Assembly (NCBI GenBank): GCA_036786445.1
Contig: DAIQRD010000033.1
Span: forward strand, 1-20,684
Direction of reading: 5' to 3'
Length of the DNA: 20,684 nucleotides
From: JAAZMF01 sp036786445
Lineage (GTDB): Bacteria; Bacillota; Limnochordia; DTU087
Of this stretch, positions 8,029 through 14,671 are shown one piece after another. The position numbers and the translations under genes are program-made. Below the pieces are notes generated by a model that did no database searches, was not told the origin of the DNA, and was given only the letters and a program-made list of their open reading frames with translations. How positions within the stretch are numbered: the stretch's first letter is position 1; each line of letters begins with the position of its first letter.

Positions 8029-8517
8029 ATGCAAGTGGATCTTGACATATTGGATCAGCAGGACAAAATCCCCGTAACAGAGGCCCTGGAGAAGATGCTA
8101 GGCGAGATCGTCAGGGTTTGCTGGCAGTTTGAGGCACGGGCGGGTTCACCGGAGGTGAGTGTTGTTCTCTGTGACAATGCGTTTATCAGAGAGCTCAACC
8201 GGAATTACCGGCATATAGATGAACCCACAGACGTGCTGTCCTTCCCTCAGGAGGATACTCATGGGGAGGGCCAAATGGGGGTGACCCTCCCGCTAGATGA
8301 CGATGGCACTGTGATTTTGGGAGATGTGGTTATTTCTTTGGAAAGGGCCATGGAGCAAGCTGGGACCTATGGACACAGCTTTGAACGGGAAGTAGGGTAT
8401 CTCTTGGCCCATGGGCTGTTGCACCTCTTGGGAATGGATCACAATACTGAAGAAGAGCGCAAGGGTATGAGGAAAAGGGAAGAGAGGATCTTGGCACAAG
8501 TGCAATTGGCTAGATAG
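8029..8517 (+). CDS. ybeY: Endoribonuclease YbeY (rRNA maturation)
   Basis: Zinc-dependent single-strand endoribonuclease involved in 16S rRNA 3'-end maturation and ribosome quality control; it works with YbeZ/PhoH and Era, both encoded here. The product is 162 aa from ATG 8029. The metal site HGLLHLLGMDH (His128, His132, His138) is intact, as are the core motifs NRNYRHIDEPTDVLSFP (about 57–73) and ILGDVVISLERA (about 96–107). An in-frame GTG at 8035 lies 6 nt after AAGGGGGG (8021–8028) and may be the real start, since the ATG abuts that SD; the difference is two residues. It is 12 nt after pgpH and 17 nt before the dgkA fusion. Confidence 0.95.
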   Translation: MQVDLDILDQQDKIPVTEALEKMLGEIVRVCWQFEARAGSPEVSVVLCDNAFIRELNRNYRHIDEPTDVLSFPQEDTHGEGQMGVTLPLDDDGTVILGDVVISLERAMEQAGTYGHSFEREVGYLLAHGLLHLLGMDHNTEEERKGMRKREERILAQVQLAR

Positions 8518-8534
8518 AAAGGGGTACTTGGCTC

Positions 8535-9230
8535 ATGCGGGCTCGTACCTTGCTCGATAGCTTCAACTACGCGCTAGCAGGTTTGGTATATGCCATCAGC
8601 ACGCAGCGCAATATGCGCATCCATTGCTTGATGGCAATCTTGGTTTTACTGCTAGGCTACATATTGCAATTTTCTCTCTTGGAGTTGGCTGTGCTTGCTT
8701 TGACAGTAGGTCTGGTGATTGCCGCTGAGATGATCAATACGGCCATAGAGGTAACCGTTGACCTTGTCACTCAAGAGTATCATCCTCTGGCCAGAACAGC
8801 AAAAAACGTAGCTGCCGGCAGTGTTCTGGTCACCGCTATAGCAGCGGTGGTAGTGGGATTTCTCCTATTTTTCGATAGAGTTGCTGATCGGCTGGTGGGT
8901 TTGCCCGCTCTGCCAAGGGAATCCACTTCCTTACAGATTTTCATTCCCATTGTGTTAATTATCATCAGTGTGGTTTTCCTGAAGGCGTTGGCAGGATATA
9001 ACCACATTCAGGGTGGCATGCCCAGTGGCCATGTGGCGGTGGCTTTTTGTTTGGCTACTGCCATCCATTTGCTGGAAGCCCGTGGCGTAGTCACTTTGGT
9101 TGCGTTGATTCTGGCCGCCCTAGTAGCCCAAAGCCGGTTGGAGACCAGGGTACATCGCTGGCCGGAAGTGATTGCCGGCGCCGTCATCGGTGTTTCTGTA
9201 ACAATCCTGATTTTCCGATTGCTTGGTTAG
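8535..9230 (+). CDS. dgkA: Diacylglycerol/undecaprenol kinase fused to a PAP2 phosphatase
   Basis: Two opposite lipid activities in one 231-aa membrane protein. Residues 1–115 are a DgkA-type kinase. After the amphipathic start FNYALAGLVYAISTQRNMRIH, the catalytic EMINTAIE motif (Glu65, Asn68, Glu72) and AKNVAAGSVL (89–98) are intact. Firmicute members phosphorylate undecaprenol rather than diacylglycerol. Residues about 130–230 are a PAP2 phosphatase: GGMPSGH with PSGH at 163–166 (motif C2), and Ser200-Arg201-x5-His207-x3-Glu211 (motif C3, Glu replacing the usual Asp). Motif C1 (KX6RP) is not canonical; only Lys150 is visible. The stand-alone B. subtilis kinase is about the length of the first half. 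SD AAAGGGG (8518–8524) precedes ATG 8535. It is the last gene of the first operon. Confidence 0.9.
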   Translation: MRARTLLDSFNYALAGLVYAISTQRNMRIHCLMAILVLLLGYILQFSLLELAVLALTVGLVIAAEMINTAIEVTVDLVTQEYHPLARTAKNVAAGSVLVTAIAAVVVGFLLFFDRVADRLVGLPALPRESTSLQIFIPIVLIIISVVFLKALAGYNHIQGGMPSGHVAVAFCLATAIHLLEARGVVTLVALILAALVAQSRLETRVHRWPEVIAGAVIGVSVTILIFRLLG

Positions 9231-9261
9231 GCTAATTCCATTTAATGGCAAATTGATGAAA

Positions 9262-9290
9262 GCTTATATAATCACGGCATGGATATAATA
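9262..9290 (+). promoter_or_regulatory. Candidate promoter of the M23 peptidase gene, sigma-F/G-like
   Basis: GGATATAATA (9281–9290) fits the GGnnAnAnT pattern of forespore sigma-F −10 elements, and GCTTA (9262–9266), 14 nt upstream, differs by one base from the GYATA −35. The same −10 (TATAAT, 9284–9289) would also suit sigma-A, but no good TTGACA lies 16–18 nt upstream. A second TATAAT lies at 9267–9272. Consensus patterns are from B. subtilis; the match is suggestive only. Confidence 0.3.
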
Positions 9291-9293
9291 GGG

Positions 9294-9373
9294 AACGAAG
9301 TTAGTCTCGCTACTGGCAGAAAATGGCACCTGGACTCATGTAGGGTTACTGGCATTTGGTGCCGAATTTCGTT
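9294..9373 (+). other. Structured 5' leader of the M23 peptidase gene
   Basis: AACGAAGTT (9294–9302) can pair with AATTTCGTT (9365–9373, one G·T), and inside it GGCACC (9325–9330) pairs with GGTGCC (9358–9363). The SD AGGAGGT starts at 9379, six bases after the outer stem. It matches no riboswitch class I recognise; it may only be a stabilising leader. Confidence 0.3.
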
Positions 9374-9389
9374 GCTGTAGGAGGTAATC

Positions 9390-10433
9390 ATGGCAAAATC
9401 GCTACTCATGGTTAAAGTTGCTTCGGTCTGCCTGATCTTAAGCATCGCCCTGGGAGGTATACTCCTTGATACGGCAGAGGCAGCCACAGTGCTAAAAGAG
9501 GGTATGAAGGGTAAGGATGTACGGGAATTACAGCAGAAACTGGTGGATTGGGGCTATTCCCTGAGAATAGACGGCCAATTTGGGCCCTTAACGGTGGCGA
9601 CTGTGAAAGCCTTTCAAGCGGCCAACAGGTTGGTCGTCGATGGCATTGTGGGTAGGAAGACTTGGGAAGTAGTTGCACACCCTACAGTCACCCATAGGGT
9701 AAAACGGGGTGATTCTCTCTACATTCTAGCCCGGACCTATGGAGTATCCATTGAAACAATCATGGATGCCAATGATCTCACCGATGAGATCATCATCATA
9801 GGGCGGGAATTGACCATCCCTAGGCAACAAGTGGTGGCTGCCGCTGGACAAAGCCTATCTGCCAGTCAGAAGATGGTCAATGCGCCGGCGGAGCAGGTGT
9901 ATCAGGTGCGGCCGGGGGACAGCGCTTCCGTCATCGCTGCTAGATTTAATACTTCGGTACCGGCTCTGGCAGAGGCTAATCGCTTGGCTGATCCCAACAG
10001 ACTTCGGGCTGGGCAGAAGCTGATTATCCCCGGTTGGCAGGGCAATATGCCGAGACTTGTGTGGCCAGTTAGGGGAAGGCTCTCTTCCCCCTATGGCTGG
10101 CGAGTACATCCTGTGTACAAGAATAGGCAGTTTCATGGTGGCATTGACATAGCAGTACCCGCAGGCACCAATGTGAAAGCTGCGGCCAATGGCAAAGTCA
10201 TCCGCAGCGGCTATATGGGGGCTTACGGCTATGGTGTAGTCATCGATCACGGCAGAGGTGTGACTACGTGGTACGGTCATAACTCTCGGTTGTTGGTAAA
10301 GGTCGGTGAGAAAGTGAGGCAGGGTCAGACCATCGCTAGGTCGGGTACCTCAGGGGTGAGCACAGGTCCCCATGTGGATTTTCGTATCAAGGTTGAGGGT
10401 GAGACAGTAGACCCCAGGCGCTGGCTGCCTTAG
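9390..10433 (+). CDS. Secreted M23 peptidase with PG-binding and two LysM domains
   Basis: Exported cell-wall protein of 347 aa. A signal peptide (1 to about 31, hydrophobic core MVKVASVCLILSIALGG) is followed by a peptidoglycan_binding_1 domain (about 35–95, GMKGKDVRELQQKL and VDGIVGRKTWE). LysM 1 (about 101–144, HRVKRGDSLYILARTYGV) and LysM 2 (about 171–214, YQVRPGDSASVIAARFN) come next, then a LytM/M23 domain (about 224–347). The M23 zinc ligands His249 and Asp253 (HGGID) and catalytic-site His297 (YGH) are present. The last motif reads His328-Val-Asp330 where HxH is usual, so one ligand is changed. SD AGGAGGT (9379–9385) suits ATG 9390. The gene has its own upstream region and terminator. 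A role in spore or septal wall remodelling is inference. Confidence 0.92.
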   Translation: MAKSLLMVKVASVCLILSIALGGILLDTAEAATVLKEGMKGKDVRELQQKLVDWGYSLRIDGQFGPLTVATVKAFQAANRLVVDGIVGRKTWEVVAHPTVTHRVKRGDSLYILARTYGVSIETIMDANDLTDEIIIIGRELTIPRQQVVAAAGQSLSASQKMVNAPAEQVYQVRPGDSASVIAARFNTSVPALAEANRLADPNRLRAGQKLIIPGWQGNMPRLVWPVRGRLSSPYGWRVHPVYKNRQFHGGIDIAVPAGTNVKAAANGKVIRSGYMGAYGYGVVIDHGRGVTTWYGHNSRLLVKVGEKVRQGQTIARSGTSGVSTGPHVDFRIKVEGETVDPRRWLP

Positions 10434-10451
10434 GAGTAACGGTTAGCCCAT

Positions 10452-10484
10452 AGCCCACCCTAGATCCGGGTGGGCTGGTTATTT
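10452..10484 (+). terminator. Terminator after the M23 peptidase gene
   Basis: AGCCCACCC (10452–10460) pairs perfectly with GGGTGGGCT (10468–10476) around a 7-nt loop, then GGTTATTT. The T tract is interrupted. It sits between two convergent genes; the minus-strand side has no T-run, so it mainly serves the peptidase gene. Confidence 0.75.
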
Positions 10485-10522
10485 CGCAAAAATGCATGTG
10501 AATCCTGAGATGTGGGTATGTC

Positions 10523-11275
10523 TTAGCCTATGCTGAGAAATTGCGTGGCCCGCTCTTGATCTAGGAATTCCAATCTGTTTTCCTCCAGCGATTGGCACTT
10601 CTCATGCAGGTCCCTGAGTTTCCCCTGTTCCAACTTCCCCTCTGCATACCAATCAATAATATCTTGAAAAGAACCAAACTTTGTGTAGGTCACACCTTCC
10701 TGGTCACAAATATCCACCAGAGCGTCTTTGGCAAACACTTTATGGGCTATATGCACTGGGAAACGATCACTGGTCCCATCCCCTACGTAGACGATGTAAT
10801 CTCCTTTACGGGCGTAGTGCATGGCAATGGCTGCTTTGCACACACCGCAGAAGCGACAGGTGGGGTTGTGGTGGGGGAAGGAAAGCTCAAGCTTGGAGTT
10901 AAAGCTCATCCCGTTGGAGTAGACGGGAATCCCACTGATAGATGCTCGTTTGAGAATCGGTTGGATGTAGGCATCGAAACCATCACTGACGATGGCAACT
11001 CTATCTCCTTGGTGCTCGGCTAATTCGCAGAGTGCCTTGAACAATGGGTCAATGCCTGCCTCCATGATGAGCTCGTGAAACTCTTCATGGCTGGGTGGGG
11101 CATTGCCATACCATTGACTATATAATTGCTTCGAGCCGGCACCACTGGCTGCTATCTCCTGCAAAATCGCGGGCGGGATCCGGGGAAAAACTAGATTGTC
11201 TAGAACGAGATCCCCGACATCCTGAATCCCTATGGTTCCATCAAAGTCGCATAGAAAGGCAATCGATTGTCGCAT
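10523..11275 (-). CDS. MtnX-like HAD-family phosphatase
   Basis: Cytoplasmic HAD-IB phosphatase of 250 aa resembling MtnX, which dephosphorylates 2-hydroxy-3-keto-5-methylthiopentenyl-1-phosphate in methionine salvage. HAD motif I is CDFDGTI (nucleophile Asp10, acid/base Asp12), motif II is VSDG (96–99), and motif IV is VGDGTSD (164–170). A Cys cluster, Cys140-x2-Cys143-x2-Cys146 followed by Lys, sits in the cap region; a Cys-rich stretch here is, from memory, also present in B. subtilis MtnX. The ATG has an excellent SD, AAGGAGGT, on the minus strand (11281–11288). It is the only minus-strand protein gene in the window. No other methionine-salvage gene is nearby, so the substrate is open and I assign no symbol. 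Confidence 0.85.
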   Translation of the reverse strand: MRQSIAFLCDFDGTIGIQDVGDLVLDNLVFPRIPPAILQEIAASGAGSKQLYSQWYGNAPPSHEEFHELIMEAGIDPLFKALCELAEHQGDRVAIVSDGFDAYIQPILKRASISGIPVYSNGMSFNSKLELSFPHHNPTCRFCGVCKAAIAMHYARKGDYIVYVGDGTSDRFPVHIAHKVFAKDALVDICDQEGVTYTKFGSFQDIIDWYAEGKLEQGKLRDLHEKCQSLEENRLEFLDQERATQFLSIG

Positions 11276-11319
11276 AATTTACCTCCTTGACAAGCTGCAC
11301 AAATAGGTTGCCAAACTCA

Positions 11320-11348
11320 AGTCTAGTCTATATCACTGGCAGGGTCAA
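11320..11348 (-). promoter_or_regulatory. Sigma-A-type promoter for the MtnX-like gene
   Basis: On the minus strand TTGACC (11348–11343) and TAGACT (11325–11320) are separated by exactly 17 nt: 5/6 and 4/6 matches to consensus. The predicted start lies about 40 nt before the ATG. The rest of the 271-nt divergent gap (11276–11546) holds no convincing gene or RNA; a TATAAG at 11496–11501 could be a weak plus-strand −10. Confidence 0.5.
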
Positions 11349-11546
11349 GGGGATTGCGGATCGTTGCTGTAGGTCTGTGATATTGTCAGGGAGCTGGCCA
11401 TTGTGGCAATTGACGATAAGAAATCGGAGCTACGGGACAGCCGTGGGCATATGGTCAGAAAAAGGGATGTAGACTGATGGGGGTAATATATAGGCTATAA
11501 GTGGATGTAAAGGCTAATCATTGGGATAGTGGGAGGTCATATCAAA

Positions 11547-12371
11547 TTGATTCTAGATGGACACATTCATATGATGGGGACCAAGGCTAACAGGGAAGAG
11601 TTTCTTCTGGGTATGCAAGGCGGGGGAATAGATGGAGGTATAGTCTTCTCTCCTTCCCCTCCATCATTTCAGAATATGGGTGCACCCACGCCCGCAGAGG
11701 CTCGGTGGGAGAGTGTATTGCGGTTGACCGCCGGATCGGAGCACCTATTTCCCTTCTTTTGGATTGATCCCTTGGAGCATGATGCTTTGGCTCAGGTGGC
11801 ACGAGCTGTAGAGGCAGGCATCAGTGGTTTTAAGGTGATTTGTAATAGGTTTTTCCCCGGAAATAGACAAGCGTTGGAGGTGTTTCAGGCCATTGCCGAT
11901 GCCGGTAAACCGCTTTTCTTCCATTCCGGTATCCTCTGGGACGGGACGCCATCATCTGATTACAACAGGCCAGCTGGCTTTGAGGCACTAATGGGGATCG
12001 AGGGTCTCCGATTCGCCATGGCACATATTGCTTGGCCGTGGTGTGATGAGCTGATTGCGGTCTATGGCAAACTGCAAAGTGCCAGAAAACATGGTTCTGG
12101 AGCGGTTGCGGAGTTATTTATCGATGTGACGCCTGGAACTCCGCCGATTTACCGGGAAGAGGCTTTGACCAAGCTTTACACAGTTGGGTACCATGTGGAG
12201 GACAACGTCTTTTTCGGTACGGATTATCTTGTAGAAGACTACAAGGGAGAATCGGCTAGTAAGCAAGTGGCTATGGATAACATTATCTACACAAAGTTGG
12301 GGTTATCCTCTGGGGCGGTCAACAAGGTCTATGGAGACAATCTCTTGCGGTTTGTTGGAAAACGGAGCTAG
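11547..12371 (+). CDS. Metal-dependent amidohydrolase (amidohydrolase_2-like TIM barrel)
   Basis: Probable hydrolase or decarboxylase of the amidohydrolase superfamily, acting on an unknown small cytoplasmic substrate. A TTG start at 11547 is chosen: GGAGGT (11532–11537) lies 9 nt upstream and the protein then begins ILDGHIHM, with the metal-binding HxH (His6, His8) at the first strand as expected. The next in-frame GTG (11529) would overlap that SD. Other barrel residues in the 274-aa product are His126 (FFHSG), His160 (MAHIAWPWCDE) and Asp226 (FFGTDY), matching the HxH–H–H–D pattern; GFKVICN (95–100) may supply Lys96. No signal peptide. It is divergent from the MtnX-like gene and 92 nt before the sugar kinase. 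Confidence 0.85.
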   Translation: MILDGHIHMMGTKANREEFLLGMQGGGIDGGIVFSPSPPSFQNMGAPTPAEARWESVLRLTAGSEHLFPFFWIDPLEHDALAQVARAVEAGISGFKVICNRFFPGNRQALEVFQAIADAGKPLFFHSGILWDGTPSSDYNRPAGFEALMGIEGLRFAMAHIAWPWCDELIAVYGKLQSARKHGSGAVAELFIDVTPGTPPIYREEALTKLYTVGYHVEDNVFFGTDYLVEDYKGESASKQVAMDNIIYTKLGLSSGAVNKVYGDNLLRFVGKRS

Positions 12372-12463
12372 CAGGGCAGTTTGCCTAGTATCTGTTGTAT
12401 ATCTTGGCAGCCAGATGCTCAATGAAGGGATGGGCTAGATGGAGTTGCCGTTAGAAGGAATGG

Positions 12464-13432
12464 GTGGTGTTGGAGATCAAGCAGTTTGACATACTCACCA
12501 TAGGTGATTTGTGTGCTGATCTGGTGCTTATGGGAGATGATTTGGTACCGGGCTTTAGCCAGGAGGAGAAACTAGTCGATGGCTATGCGCTACGCATGGG
12601 AGGGTCATGCAGCATTTTTGCTTGCCAAGCCGCTAAGTTAGGGATGCGGGTGGGACTCATGGGGGTTGTGGGTGATGACGCTTTTGGCGAGCTGATTCTA
12701 GATACCCTTAAGGAATCCGGTGTAGATATATCCTTAGTCATGGTTGACCCCGCGGTAAAGACTGGGCTCTCCGTGCATCTACAAGAGCCTGATGATCGAT
12801 CGATCCTGACTCATCTCGGATCGATTGCGGCAGTGAAACCAAAGCACGTATCTGTCGATCTACTGCGCAGCACTGGGCATCTTCATGTGGGCAGCTATTT
12901 CCTTTTGCCACAGATGCAATCGGCATTCCCTACCATGGTGCGAGAGGTGAAAAACGCGGGGGGCACTGTCAGCCTAGATACCAATTGGGATCCAGAGGAG
13001 AATTGGGACAGGGGCTTGGGACAGGTACTAGATAACATAGACGTGTTTTTGCCTAACGAGCAGGAACTGCAAGCCATTAGCAGGTCTGATTCCCTATCAA
13101 TGGGTCTGGCAAAGCTAGGGACTAGGATTCCAATAATTGCCGTCAAGCTTGGCGATGACGGAGCTCTGGGTCAGCAGGATCAAAAGCTGTGGCGGGCAGC
13201 TGTGCCCATGGTGGAGGTAGTTGATACAATCGGAGCAGGAGATAGCTTTGATGCAGGATTCCTATATGGTTTTCTCCAGGGTAAATCCGTGGAGGATAGT
13301 CTAGCCATTGCCTGTGCTTGTGGTAGTGCGTCAGTCAGGGCAGCCGGTGGTACTGCCGGTCAACTCCGGGCCAGCGATCTGGAGAATTGCGTGCCAAAGA
13401 TCCGAACAACGTTGGTTGAGTCGAAGCGCTAG
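12464..13432 (+). CDS. PfkB-family carbohydrate kinase
   Basis: Cytoplasmic ribokinase-like sugar or nucleoside kinase of 322 aa. The N-terminal strand FDILTIGDLCADLVL and the GGS motif (46–48, in the context RMGGSCS) form the substrate side. The C-terminal signature is DTIGAGDSFDAGF (254–266), with catalytic base Asp260 and the anion hole GAGD. NWDPEENW (174–181) and FLPNEQEL (195–202) are typical PfkB core strands. The substrate cannot be read from sequence. GTG 12464 is used; GAAGGA (12454–12459) also suits GTG 12467. It probably shares a transcript with the amidohydrolase and ends at the terminator at 13470. Confidence 0.88.
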   Translation: MVLEIKQFDILTIGDLCADLVLMGDDLVPGFSQEEKLVDGYALRMGGSCSIFACQAAKLGMRVGLMGVVGDDAFGELILDTLKESGVDISLVMVDPAVKTGLSVHLQEPDDRSILTHLGSIAAVKPKHVSVDLLRSTGHLHVGSYFLLPQMQSAFPTMVREVKNAGGTVSLDTNWDPEENWDRGLGQVLDNIDVFLPNEQELQAISRSDSLSMGLAKLGTRIPIIAVKLGDDGALGQQDQKLWRAAVPMVEVVDTIGAGDSFDAGFLYGFLQGKSVEDSLAIACACGSASVRAAGGTAGQLRASDLENCVPKIRTTLVESKR

Positions 13433-13469
13433 TCGACAATTGATCGGAGTATAAGATGCATTTTAGTGA

Positions 13470-13507
13470 GGGACCGTGGCGAGATCTGCCGCGGTCCCGC
13501 GGATTTT
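13470..13507 (+). terminator. Terminator after the PfkB kinase gene
   Basis: GGGACCGTGGC (13470–13480) pairs with GCCGCGGTCCC (13488–13498), one G·T pair, 7-nt loop; TTTT follows at 13504–13507. It ends the amidohydrolase–kinase unit. Confidence 0.78.
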
Positions 13508-13535
13508 GGGGCAAAGCGTATTACGGGAAGGGGAC

Positions 13536-13566
13536 TAAGATCTCTCTAGTTCGGGGATCTTATTTA
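13536..13566 (+). terminator. Second hairpin, possible attenuator before the DUF881 pair
   Basis: TAAGATC (13536–13542) pairs with GATCTTA (13556–13562), extendable inward by TCT/GGG with G·T pairs, followed by TTTA. It is weaker than the preceding terminator and lies 60 nt before the DUF881 start, so it could be a back-up terminator or leader attenuator. Confidence 0.35.
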
Positions 13567-13622
13567 GGAGTGAAATAGATTCTCAACACCTCCCAGTAGG
13601 GTTGATGAAAGGAAGGCGGGTA

Positions 13623-14660
13623 ATGGCAGGAGGAAATCGACAGAGGTGGAAGCTGCGACTCGATCCGTGGTTGGCAGCCTTGATCCTAGTTATGTTGGTC
13701 AATGTCGTGGTGTTGGCCCGTTCCGCTCAGTCTCTGGGTCGTCCAGGGAAGATGAGCGAGTTGGCTGCTGTCCGAATCGGTGCCATGGCATTAGCCGATT
13801 TCTATTCCAACCAAGCCAAGGAGTTGGATTTGGATAGCAACGCCGCGGTGCGAGATGCCTTAGCCAAATACCGCTTTGAAGTAGAGCAAGGCCTTACCGG
13901 GGACGAGGTCGCTCGAGCTATGAGCAAGTATGGCCGCAACCTGTCTGAGGTCCTGCAAAGGGAGTTACAGCTCAAGCGAGAACAGGTGGTTCTGGCTATC
14001 GTTAGTCAAGATCCCGGTGTTAGTGCCGCTGGGGAGGGGGCCACCATAGTAGTGCAGTCGGAAAAGGGCGAGGTTGTGATTGAGGATCCGGAAAACACGC
14101 TGTCTGCGGCAACGGTAAAGCGACTGCAGACTGACACTTCTGTTCAGCAACTGACAGAATTGGTGCAGATTCAGGTGCGAGGTGGCAAAGGTAGACTCCT
14201 AACTACCCGTAGCCTGCCTAGTCAGGTCCATGCTTTGCGGCAAGAGATCAATACAACCCAGACTGCTTTGGAGGAAGCGATGCAAGCCGGAGGTTTTTCC
14301 CAGCTGACCGGCCCAGGCCTCATCATTCGAGCCCGGCAGAGCCCTGGTCAGGCTCTTGTGGAGAATGTACTGGGGTACGATCTTAGAGATATCGTTAATG
14401 AGCTGTTTGCCGCCGGAGCTAGAGGGATCCAGGTAGGTTCTCAACGTCTCATTGCTACTAGTTCTATCAGGGCTGTGGGTGATACTGTGCTGGTGAATCA
14501 CCAAACAGTCTCCATTCAACCCTTGGAGGTCAAAGCCGTGGGTGATCCTGCTGTGTTGGCCAGTGCCCTTGATCTTATTACCAATTCTCCGTATTTCGGC
14601 CTCATACTAGATATCCAAAAGAAAGATACTGTCACTTTAGCGGCCCATCCCTTTGAGTAG
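13623..14660 (+). CDS. DUF881-family membrane-anchored protein, first of a tandem pair
   Basis: DUF881 proteins (YlxW/YlxX type) are single-pass membrane proteins of unknown biochemistry, often encoded near division or envelope genes. ATG 13623 (345 aa) is chosen because AAAGGAAGG (13608–13616) is well spaced; TTG 13602 and ATG 13605 are weaker. After a membrane helix (about 15–33), an extracytoplasmic segment of about 150 residues contains REQVVLAIVSQDPGV and LQTDTSVQQLTELVQIQV. A coiled coil (about 200–225, ALRQEINTTQTALEEAM) leads into DUF881: LTGPGLIIRARQ, YDLRDIVNELFAAGARGIQV, IRAVGDTVLVN and PLEVKAVGDP. It is longer than the usual ~230–260 aa because of the extra segment. The downstream paralogue starts 11 nt later. 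Confidence 0.82.
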   Translation: MAGGNRQRWKLRLDPWLAALILVMLVNVVVLARSAQSLGRPGKMSELAAVRIGAMALADFYSNQAKELDLDSNAAVRDALAKYRFEVEQGLTGDEVARAMSKYGRNLSEVLQRELQLKREQVVLAIVSQDPGVSAAGEGATIVVQSEKGEVVIEDPENTLSAATVKRLQTDTSVQQLTELVQIQVRGGKGRLLTTRSLPSQVHALRQEINTTQTALEEAMQAGGFSQLTGPGLIIRARQSPGQALVENVLGYDLRDIVNELFAAGARGIQVGSQRLIATSSIRAVGDTVLVNHQTVSIQPLEVKAVGDPAVLASALDLITNSPYFGLILDIQKKDTVTLAAHPFE

Positions 14661-14671
14661 AGGTGCAAATT

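Noticed and set aside
10523..11275. Calling the phosphatase true methionine-salvage MtnX
   Set aside because: No other salvage gene is in the window, and HAD phosphatases of this type have varied substrates.
11287..11472. A 61-codon plus-strand frame in the divergent gap
   Set aside because: No SD, no family features, and it overlaps the promoter and SD of the MtnX-like gene.
11276..11546. Riboswitch, T-box or small RNA in the divergent gap
   Set aside because: No T-box sequence, no conserved riboswitch core and no terminator/antiterminator pair could be found by reading.
13567..13622. ACACCTCCC before the first DUF881 gene as an anti-SD sequestering element
   Set aside because: It does not complement the actual SD region (GGAAGG) well enough to form a stable stem.
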